From Orbilia blumenaviensis (lineage: Eukaryota; Ascomycota; Orbiliomycetes; Orbiliales; Orbiliaceae): 64,000 nt of DNA. The notes beneath the pieces are model-generated. The model saw nothing but the letters and a program-made list of their open reading frames with translations. It searched no databases and was not told where the DNA came from. The translations under genes were made by a program, and so were the position numbers. The stretch's first letter is position 1, and each line of letters opens with the position of its first letter. This document shows positions 37,611-47,990 of this stretch, in pieces. The DNA lies in NCBI GenBank assembly GCA_036872755.1, contig JAVHNS010000008.1, positions 992,001 through 1,056,000 of the forward strand, given 5' to 3'.

Positions 37611-38543
37611 ATCCGTTCATCGATATTAATTTTCTTCCATTCCGTTCTCACAATCCTTTTTACGATTTTTACGACTACCAAGATAAACCGCGTATTACTT
37701 ATGCAGTTTTGTGCGTTCCACGAAGAAAGCATCCGAATCATCGGTATATTATGTTTGAGGAACCCGCCATTCCATTAATTTCTCTCCCTTCCCGCTTTAA
37801 TTGCGCACCTGCTCACTTCTTTCCCTCCTGCGGTTTCTCTACTGTTTGATTATCCACTTTTTGTATTTCGCATAGCATTAGCGAACTGGGCTAAGGTGTT
37901 CTTATGGGAGTTTATGTTTTGTTGAATATTTTTACTGTCACGATTACTAAATGGGACGTTCCTTAAGCTCTACATTTTTTTTTTTTTTTTCGTTTCTTTT
38001 CCTTTTCTTTTCTTCGCCTAATCTCCTAATGTTTGATAATGGACTGGGGTTGTGATGATGAGGTTTTAAGCTTCGGCTTGTATTTAGTTACCTATTATAT
38101 CTTTTTTCCTGGCTTGCAAGAGCCATTTGAAGATTTGAGGGACTCATAGAAACACTGTGAACAGACTGATTAGCATAACTCATATACAGAGATCAGAATA
38201 TGGATTGCAGAGTGGGGTTCATAAGCTTTATTAGAGAGTTAGGGAACAGGGGGCCTTTGGTTAAGTATGGCCTGAACCCGAACCTATACAACTATACGGG
38301 ATGGAATTCTTAATCCAGTAAACTCGGGAATATGTACAATGTGGTGGATATCGTAGCATTTGGTGGGTGGAGGATGTAAACAAATTTCGTTCATTATGCA
38401 TTAAAGGGACAATATATAGAGGTGGCAAGTCTGCCTTCGGCGACGGCAAGATCAATCATATCGAGATGCCAGGCTCGTGAGGCGGAGAAAGCTAAATATT
38501 CAGACTAAACTAGTAGGTACAGAACCGTAAGCGCCGGCTCGTT
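37611..38543. other. Intergenic region between convergent genes
   Basis: 3' flanks of the Crh gene (+) and the DOMON-b561 gene (-). A run of T residues lies near 37976-37990. No gene is seen. Confidence 0.6.
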
Positions 38544-39913
38544 CTATTCTGTCATCCCATCCGGAGACGGCTTTGACTGAAGTTTCCCACCACCAACAGC
38601 TTGGTTCCCTCCCTTAGCGTAGTAAAGAACCGTCGCCACCAACCATGCCAGACCCATGACACCAGCCACAACTGCATAAGCAATCTTTCCACCAGTTGTA
38701 TTATTTGCTAAGTCCAACCCCAATCCACCGTTCACAATTCCCAAAATGAGCAACGCTCTTCCCCAATAGACATGGATATCAGCCAAGATTGTACGTTTGC
38801 CCTTAGCTTTGAACAACCAATGATGAATGAATCCAACGATTGGTTGGAAGAATAAGCCGCCCATAACGACCATCCCAATTACTGGATGTGTCTTTTTCAG
38901 GTATCTCAGGTCTTCTGCTAACATTACACCGTATGCGAGACCAGCGATCGAGAGCGCGAACCCGATGATTTGAACGACCATGTGAGCATCTGCGTGGTGG
39001 GGCCTGGGCATGACCCTAATAATAATTGCACCAAGTGGAAAGAAGACTGCGAAGGCCAGTCCCATAAGGATTCCATGGATCTTTAGCATTCTTGTGATCC
39101 TTGAGATTGCGCTGCTGGCACCATCCGAGGATCCGGATCCGAGGTTAGTATCGTCATCATCGTCATCATCATCGTCATCGCTAGAAGCTCCATTTGTTGA
39201 AGTGGGTGTCGAGCCACCAGAGGTCCTGGTTCCAGTCGCTGGAGATGAACTCTGCGCGGATTGGACGAATGGGTTACCGCTATCTCCGCCAGTAGCCCTC
39301 GTCAAATCGAACGTAAATCCTCCCATGTTGTCGTGTTGCTGTATATCCGCTTCCACATCTGAAGAATCGATTGCAGAACCGCCCTTATACCCCCAAATCC
39401 AATTGGACCTTGTCTCCGTGACACTAAGATCTGCGAGACTAAGACAATTATCGCATCGAACGTTCGCAACGATGGAACCGTCGACAACGCCCGAACCATC
39501 GAGGAGGGTGATTCTGGGATCACTGGAGAACTGGGGCTCGAAATATCCTTGGGCAACACGAGGAGAGACGGTCACGTTCCCGGAGCCGTCAGTGTATACA
39601 ACAAAGATGTGTGCACCGACCATGCTGCTGCCTATTCCTAATGCAATCCATGATTTACCAGTAGCTGGACCGCGAATTTGGAAGAACAGAGCGCCGGAGC
39701 CAGAGTCTGAAGTCGAGGTTGGGATGTTCAGACTAAAGGAAACCGACGAGTCTGAAGGCGTCACATATCGTGCGAGCTGGGCCGTGGAGAGGCCAATAAG
39801 GGAGGCTATGAATACATACGTATAGTCAGCAATTAATACAAGTGTGGTGTTTTGCGGTGTCTTGCGTTTGTAGAGAATGACAGACCGAAGGCTGAAGCAA
39901 CTCCTAACCGCAT
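38544..39913 (-). CDS. DOMON (CDH-type cytochrome) plus cytochrome b561 membrane protein
   Basis: Two exons, 39913-39886 and 39805-38544, give about 429 residues. The first exon is only 28 nt; with it the N-terminus reads MRLGVASAFASLIGLSTAQL, a good signal peptide. Residues about 20-185 form a DOMON/CDH-cytochrome domain. It has the Met and His candidates for heme b ligation in SSMVGAHIFVVYTD and QQHDNMGGFTFDL. A Ser/Thr linker with ten consecutive Asp follows. Then come five or six membrane helices with conserved His residues: KIHGILMGLAF, ADAHMVVQIIG, GFIHHWLF and ADIHVYWGRALL. These fit a b561 core with two hemes. Such proteins are thought to move electrons across the plasma membrane, for example for iron or extracellular redox enzymes. 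The partner here is unknown. Confidence 0.9.
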
Positions 39914-42249
39914 TCTTCGATGTCTCCCTACGACGGAAGTGTAGGGCACAATACGTTGAAGAGTTTAAGGTTTGTTAAATTTGTATGGCGGTTTTTCGTC
40001 AAGAAAAAGAAGGAAAGCCCCAGATCCAGATCCACTGTTGTTGGATTGTGTTCAGCGTAACCTGGGTATCGATTCGATCGGATTGGTGATACGGCGGAGC
40101 GTTAACGAGGCAGGCAAGTGTAAGCAACCGCGCCGATAAAGTTTGTGTATCCGAGTTTAGAAAGGTCGCACTAGCCAGTCCCTGTGGTATCTGGAGAAGC
40201 TTTTGGCTTTAAACCCTTCAACAGAGAGAAGAAAGAACCTACAAACAAGGAGAATGGCCCCGAAACACAGTCAACGTAAGCGGACGGTGTGGTTGGTATA
40301 TATAACTGGCTGGGCCAGATCTCTCTGAGTTCGAGTCCAGCCCTCCTCCAACCTTATGTTACCCTCAGGGAAAACACATTGCGGGAACCCGTATTTTGCA
40401 AAAAAGAAGTTAACGTAACCTTTTTCCGCCGAGAAAATGCCAACGCTCCCAATGCCTGAAGCTAAATATACAGATCAGCGAGGGTACGCGGGCAATTCTG
40501 AGACCCGCTACTGTTATCTTTGCTGGTGTTGGTTGGGGATGAACGGAGTAGGGTTTTTTCATTGATCCTTTTCGTTTTCGTCGAAACAGAGTCGTCAACG
40601 CGAACTTGATGATGAGGTTGCAGGTAAATGGGAAATTCCATGGATTCTAGGGGGCGCAGTGCTCGCAGCTGAATAACAAATTCGGTCCCCACTCCCTCCA
40701 AACGTCGACGCTGACAAGGTGCTGCATGCCTTTAACCTTCGCTCGGTTTGAACCGAATGGCGAATGGAGCTTAGTTCGTGTTAAAACGTCTGGAAGGGGT
40801 CCTCGATTGGGTCGGCTGGGATTCTGTAATCAAGGTACAGAAACGAGACGAGGCAAGGCCGGTATGTAGTCACTGATAATGATCATCCGGAACAAGAACC
40901 ACGGTCGACTGTAATTGATTCCCATGCTCATATTCTTCCATAACCTCAACTAATACAATCCCTTAACTGCTTCCTCAGTAGGTAGTGGCATTGGAAGCCC
41001 CGCCTAGAATCGGATAATCTACAAAATTTAAAGAGTCCTTGCGCCAACTTTTCCAACTTTTCACTTCCGACCAAACGGATCCAGTATCCATTATTGCAAT
41101 CGCCCTCATGAGACTCTACCAAGATCCCGGATCTTCACGAAATCTTCCAAGAAAAAGGCCGCGTAAACTGAACTCCAGTCGTAGGCTGTGACACCCCATG
41201 TGCATGCAAAATGCGCTGCAGAATCTCAAAAGGTTAAAAGAGGATCAACCGCCCCTTCGACGACCAATTTCAATTACAAACAGCTGACTGATTACAACTT
41301 GTTGTCCCTCCTGCGACAGGCGAATCACAGATGTTACTTTTGTAAGCTAAATTCTTGGAAGGACCCACACTTGCCCCGCAAGGGAGATTTAACTTTCGGG
41401 GCTAAACCAGACTGCGGCATTCAACCGATCTGAGCGAATGCAGCCCGCTGACGGAAGTCTAGCCTCGGAAAAAAAAAAAAAGTCTACGTCACACAAAGGA
41501 AAATCGATATTCCAGCACATTTCGTCGACATACCGGAGTGGAGTTCAAACTACCTAATCACCAAGTGGTAGCAGGCCCGGTAGCTGGGTATCAATGATCT
41601 TGATGACGCGGATTGACTTCGAACCCGTCGAATAATGTTAAATTTACCCTAATGTTGTCGCATTGTTCTATGATTTTCGGGTTCTTGGAGCGTTGGCCAA
41701 CTTTGGTCAGGCAACCGAGGACATCTGCATCCTCAAATAGGTATAATTTGCATCAACAACACCCAAAAAGAAAGAGCTTAAGAGACTCGAGGCCGCGAGG
41801 GAGGGGCAGAAAAAACTTCAAGAAGGCCCCAGGGCACCTAACCTTCGCCTAATACGTAGATACTCAAATAAATATATATATTTAACACAATAGTGATTCA
41901 TCAACTGGATGATAGAATCTTGTCTTGCTGCTGGATCATGTGAAAGGGAAAGAAAAACCAATCCATGCTCTATGAAACTAGGGAACGCAGAATCAAACAA
42001 TCGTCAGGTCATGCCGGTAGAATATAGCTGTTCGGGAAACGGAAAGAAAAAAAGTAAGGGAAACATATAACGATAGAACAATTGCAAACAAAACAAAACG
42101 CGCGATAGGAACTCCGTATACAGGGCATTGATCCTCATGCAATGTGCGGCAACGATTATGTACTCCGCCACAACGACTAATCGGATCGCCAACTAAAGGC
42201 CAGAGGGTTGATAAAGCAAGATTCCACTCAGCTTAATGCTTCATAGCGA
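39914..42249. other. Intergenic region
   Basis: About 2.3 kb between the promoter of the DOMON-b561 gene and the 3' end of the histidine kinase gene. Short open frames exist on both strands without motifs. Poly-A runs occur near 41469-41481. No gene is supported. Confidence 0.55.
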
Positions 42250-45200
42250 CTAAGGCCTAGGAGATGGGGGTAATTGTCTGGGCGACAGCGGTGTTTCATT
42301 GACCGGTAATGGTGGTAACCGTTGGAGAACTTGTCGTATTTTCTCCATCAAGTCTAAAATGAGAAATGGTTTTGTGATCACATCATCCTAAGAATGAAGG
42401 TCAGTTTCCTCTTCCTGGACTCCGTAATCGGGTTGCAGGCCGAGCTTTACGTCGCTGTTTCGGTACCCGAAACGCTACACAGAGCTGACAAAAAGCGGCG
42501 AGCTACTTACCATACCGGCATTTATCATGAACTGAACTTGCTCAAATCGAGCATTTGCTGATGTTCCAATGATGGGCACATGTCCACCATTCCTCAACTC
42601 ATATTCTCGGATTAAGCCTGTAGCTGTTGCGCCGTCCATTACCTGCATCATGTTGAAGATCTCATGTCAGCTAACTGCAGTTGTAAGACATGTAGAACTA
42701 GACGATAACGATACAACTGTAAACATCACGTCTCAGAAGGCTCAACCTACCGGCATTTCCATATCCATCAATACAATTGTAAATTTCTCCCCCGTCTTCA
42801 GCCTCTCGAGGGCTTCCTCGCCGTTATTAGCGGTGACAGTTTCGCAGCCCTGTGCGGCAAGTTGCTTCCTTAGAATCTTTTGATTCAGAATATTGTCTTC
42901 AACAACGAGGACCCGGTACCCGTCACCAAGTCTCGGCCATTTGTTTGGTGGCTTGCGATCACCGATCTTCTGCACTTTTACAGGCGGTGGCTTAGACGGC
43001 CTACGAGGGTGCGATATGAAATCTTCAGTCGCAGACTTAGTATCACTACCAAACGAGTATGTCCGTTTTACGGGTTCAGTCGGTGTTAAAATGGTGCTAT
43101 GGGTGGCGACCGGTGCCTCTGTCCGCTGAGCATGAAAGAAAAAAGAGAAAGTGCTCCCGACTCCGAGGTCTGAGTCGAAATGAAGTTCACCCCCAAGAAG
43201 AAAACACAGCCGCCGGGCAATGAACAGCCCGAGCCCGGAGCCACCATATGAGACATGAGTTTTCTAATCAATTAGTGACCTTATATTCTCGAATATATCC
43301 GTATCAAATATCTAGGGAGTGGAATGATGCTTACGGGCGCTTGGTGAAATCGTTGGCCAAGTACAGCTTGCATTTCTTTGGAAATCCCAATACCAGTATC
43401 CTAAATTGCGGCGATCAGCTCAAACGCTGTGTACCAGTGAGCTGTGGGTACATACCCTGACGTGTACAAGCATATACATGCCATTCTCTGGAGACATCGG
43501 ATAGTCTTTTCCATTACTGGATATGAGACTAGGCTCGCTGGCTGCCGCATTTACCTCATCTAAAAAATTGTCTGTGAATGATGGACGCGTCCTTGATGAA
43601 TCCAGAGCAACGCAGATCTCTCTCGTTCCGCTTTTCTGGCTGGTGAATTTGATAGCATTTGTAACCAGGTTGATCTAGGGTTGTTTTAGCAGCTGCGAAC
43701 TGGTCATATACAAAGCGGAATTTTCACATACAAGTACCTGCATCAGGCGGGCCGGATCAACCAACCACCAGTCTCGCATACAGTCAGATACAAAATTATC
43801 TGATAGCTTATTATATCAAAGGGTAATTGGTTAGCATGTTTCATGTATCTAAGATTTCCATGACGTATTCATACATACAGTGAACTGGGCGGTTATTCCT
43901 TTACTCTTCAATTCTGGAACAAATATTCTCATGCCACGTCTTATGATATCATGGGGTTGTGCGGGTACTGGATCGACTGTCAAAAGGCCGGCATCAAGCT
44001 TTGAGAGGTTTAGAATATCATCGATAATCTTCTTTTGATGCTCCCCACAGGCAAGAATAGTCTCGGCGGCTTCTTGTATTGCAGCTAGAGCTGCAGGGTC
44101 TGCGTCGATATCGATTAGTGCATCTAAAGTCATCTGGATTTCATCTGCAGATTGTAGAATTGCGGAAAGTGGATTCCTATGTTTAGTAGTTTTAGAATAC
44201 CGTTCGCATATGTATTCGAACTCGGCAGACTCACCGTAGTTCGTGGCTCGTTCTATTGATATTGAACACGGTGTCAGATGCATTTGCAGAGATATTAGGG
44301 AATATAGAGTGAAACATACACGTCCTGCACAATTTGTTAATTGAAGATAGTTGCTTGGCTTTAATTCTATGGGGCCACTTACAATAAAATTATCCTGTTG
44401 TCGCTTCCGCTCCACCGCTTCCGCAGTTAATTCTCGCTGATACTCCTCTGCAAGCTTGATACTGGTGATATCGACCAAGGTTCCAAACCATCCCGTGAAG
44501 TTCCCGTCGTCATCATAAGAGGGGTGTATAGAGTTTCTACACCATGTAGTAAAACCGCGACTACCGGGCCGTGAGTCATTCCCGAAACGAAACTCCTCAG
44601 CCATGCTCCCACGGTCCTCTACGAGCTTGTTAAATAAAGAAACAATGCGCCCACGATCTTCGACGTAGAGGTACCTGTCCCAGACATCTGGGCCGCCACT
44701 ACGATCCATGCCACAAATGCGCCACCAGGCATCATTGGCGAATATAATTTGCCCATCGTTGTTGATACAAACAAGGCCTAGGAAACATCAGCAAAAACAA
44801 AAACAAAAAAAAATCTAGTTTTTTAACCTGGCTCTAATGTGATGGCATTGATTGAATCACTTACCAACGGGGACACTTTCTGCAGTCTGTGTAACATTAG
44901 TGTCTGTGCCCTGTACTACTAGAGAGCGCAGCTCGCTTACCCTTGTGAATAATGTCTCGCTTTCTCTCAGCTCTTTTGTTTTCTTGTCTAGGGTTTGTGT
45001 TATCTGGAGACTATGGGCTCGCGCCATTTCTGGTCCAAAAATATCATGTCAATGGCGTTCTTGAATGCTACGGTCGTTAAAACATACCCGCCAGTTTACT
45101 TTCTAGTTGAAGCCTCTCCTCATCCTTAACGCTCCATATTTTGGCGACGGATGTCGAAATGATGTTTTGAACGCCGTTTAGCCACTCTTGATACATTGAA

Positions 45201-46790
45201 TCATACGGCCTCCTGTGGTTCTGTCCAAGGATAAGGAATGCCTGGGCTATTCCCGAATGCTTTCGAATTGGTAGAGTTATAGCATCTTGACATATCCCAA
45301 ATCCACGATATGGCATTCCTCGAAGACTGCTCTGCTCAAATACGGAAAGTGGTCCTCTGATAACACAGTTTGTTTCCCCATATGTATATATTAGACGTTC
45401 TCGAAATACTTGGGATTTAGTATGCCTTCAAGCGTCGAGATCGATATCGTCACAAACCTTTGGATCCAAACCCCGACTCCCCATGTATTCGCATCTCCGG
45501 CCATCTTCCGTGACCTGGTAAAGGATAGCAAAGGGTGAATCTCGTGGCGTTTCGTCTAATGCATCGAGTATCGCGCTCCAGAACCCACTTTTCTGCCCCA
45601 ATTCCTTGACCTGCATGAGTTTCGAGCCAAGAGTTTGCAGACTCTTTGTATGTCGCTTTTTTATTATGCTATCCGTCTCGAAGACCGCATAGGCGAAGGT
45701 TCCGAGATAAAACCCTTGATCATCGGTGGCTGGTGATAATATAAAACTAACGTATGATTCCTCCCCGGGTACTGATTTGTTTAGGAAAAACAGTGCGGCC
45801 TCTATCTTGGAGTTATTAATGGTTAACCCAAAACGGTAAATATGAGTATATCTTTTTTATTTTGCTCACCTCTTATGACTGTCTCGCCAAGCAATGTTTT
45901 ATCGATTAGGGGAACGAGATATTCGTGGCCTTCCGGCCAGGCTTGTGGGACGGTTTTACCCATAATGTACGGATGCCGTTCTTGTGCGACTTGCAATCCC
46001 CATGCCAAGTTGTAAATATTGATGTAGTCGTACCCGGTATATAGGACAATTGGCTGATTCATATACATTATGGTATTTACTGCTGCCCGTAGAGATGTCG
46101 ACCATGACCTCATCGGCCCAACCGGCGTGTTTGCCCTACGAACACATCAGTTTATTTACCCTTTTGCTCTTCTCTTCCTTTCTTTACAATGATAACAGTA
46201 ATTTGGCGTTCGCAGCTGCCAGCAAGATGAGTGTGAGCCTACCAGTCAATCGAGTGAAGCAAATTGAAGTGTTTCCGAGCCTCACCAAAGGGTATCGGGC
46301 ATTCTGGGGCTGTCCAATCAAGGCTGGGAAGAGATCCACCATTTGCCCGGACCACAGCCTCTTGTGCCTGGGAGAGTGAATGTGTAACTGCTAGCATAGA
46401 CAGCGAGCGGAACCCTCTATGCCTGGGATTAGCCAGCTGTGATGGTTCTGGTGATGTGGGGCTTCCTCCTTTGTCGTCGGAGACTCGAGGGACCTCAACT
46501 CCAAGTGTGCCGACATAACAACCCTCACGACCTCCATTTAGAGCGACCTTCCGTAAGATCACTTGATGATTCCAAAAGGTGGTCTGTAAACACCCACCCT
46601 TAGGAGCGGATGGCTTGTCTCCGATTGCTGATCTAAGTACGCCGAGCAACTCATCACGACTAGCGCCGAGAAGTCTATCAAAGGCGATATTCGTGTACAC
46701 AATGGCTTCATTGGCGCAGCCCAAGACAAAAGTAGGACGGGCATCCGTGCGAATGAATTCCACAAGATAATCGTTGTAGGCGAGCCCCAT
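42250..46790 (-). CDS. Hybrid histidine kinase (PAS-PAS-GAF-PAS-HisKA-HATPase-REC)
   Basis: Sixteen exons by my reading: 46790-46243, 46135-45870, 45801-45454, 45408-45088, 45029-44941, 44886-44865, 44777-44383, 44324-44320, 44252-44235, 44176-43879, 43806-43738, 43674-43456, 43400-43335, 43263-42751, 42642-42511 and 42387-42250. They give about 1148 residues with phase kept throughout. The protein is a cytosolic two-component sensor kinase. Two PAS-like regions (to about residue 385) are followed by a GAF-like block with LPIRKHSGIAQAFLILGQN, a coiled coil, and a PAS domain with GLVCINNDGQIIFANDAWW. The H-box is DVTSHELRNPLSAIL with His668. The N-box is INLVTNAIKFT, the G-boxes are DTGIGI and YGGSGLGLF, and the receiver has VLMDMEMPVMDG (phospho-acceptor Asp1055) and ITKPF. 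It has no HAMP repeats and no phytochrome core. An in-frame TGA at 45430-45428 requires a 45-nt intron; the exon join at 43879/43806 could also use a nearby acceptor. Confidence 0.9.
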
Positions 46791-47990
46791 GTTCAAAAAT
46801 CGGGTGTCCCTGCAGTGGGAGGGGCAAGCTGCTAACTACGCTAAACAGGGGGTGGATTGTTTGGTAGGCTTGGATGTGGATACATGACCTTGTGCCCTGT
46901 GTAAGCTGCAGCTCGATTGATCCGAAGCTTGAAAGAAGGACTGTCGGATGTAATAATGTTTTGATGGATGGGGTTAGACGTAGTTAGCGATTGGTGTTGC
47001 AGGAGCTTAAGAGGAGGGCCCCAAAGTATACGAAAAGGCCCTCTGGAAGCCTATGAAAACCCGGCCGAGAGCTCATACCAACAGAAGACCTTGGTTCCTG
47101 AGATGAGCCCCCGGGAGAACGGTCAATTGTGTTTGCAATCAGAGAATTATAAGGTGTTTCTTGTGCGACGCATGCGGCCTGGACCGTCACCTCGTGACAG
47201 GGTTCTTCTCAAAAGCTTCGCAAACATGCCTCTCACGCAACACGGCCCAGTCCGGGTCCCGGCCGGGGTAGGGAGCAGTTGCGTTGCTTTCATCAATTCC
47301 TCGAGCCATTCAGTGAAACAAAATACATTGCAACAAAATATAAACACCAGAGCTACAGAATAGCACCGAAGTAATTGGTATATACTTAATATCAAGCCTC
47401 AAGAACGGGATCAATTGATATCGGTCAATCTGGCTATGATCATATATGACGATCGTCTAAGATGTGCCTTAGGTACGTGTCTAACTGAATCGGGATAGGA
47501 TACCCATCTGAGCTAGTAACACTTCAAAGGCGCAGGGACTTGGGGCTGAACACTAGCTTCGTCAGCCCTCAACGCGATGACTTCGAGAGCAATGCGCAAA
47601 TGGCATTGGCATACTGTGGCAGATTTAAAACGATTTTTAGACAAAATCCTCCATTTTTTTCTACGATACCTACACTTTCAGCCCCATATCCGTGTCCGTG
47701 ATTGCGTCTCCCATGAGTCACGGTGCCTCTCATCTTTATTCATATTCTTGAAGTGTACGTGTCAACACAACAATACGCACGAAGTCTCTTATATATATGT
47801 GCCTTGAAGTAGGAAGAGAAACACGCATTTTGACCAGCGTCTCGCAGGAAAAAAATCAATTATATTCTCGTTCTACCTTTATTGGTTCTCTATATTCTAC
47901 TCTTTCGAAGTGTCAATTACAATTGATCAATCAATCCCTTGATTGAACCTGCGGAAAATACAACATCGGCAACACATCTTGGGGACCTCA
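46791..47990. other. Divergent promoter region between histidine kinase and ARF-fusion genes
   Basis: About 1.2 kb separate the two start codons, so both promoters lie here. Small open frames on both strands have no motifs. The stretch from 47820 to 47990 is T- and A-rich and probably the leader of the ARF-fusion gene. Confidence 0.55.

Noticed and set aside
39010..39825. 271-codon plus-strand frame
   Set aside because: It lies opposite the DOMON-b561 gene, whose motifs and heme ligands are clear; the poly-Ser tract is the antisense of poly-Asp.
40321..40350. T-arm-like GTTCGAGTCC element suggesting a tRNA
   Set aside because: No matching acceptor stem, D-arm or anticodon arm could be folded around it.
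47943..47990. Sixteen-codon upstream extension of the ARF-fusion frame
   Set aside because: It begins at TTG; the ATG at 47991 matches the start position of ARF proteins.
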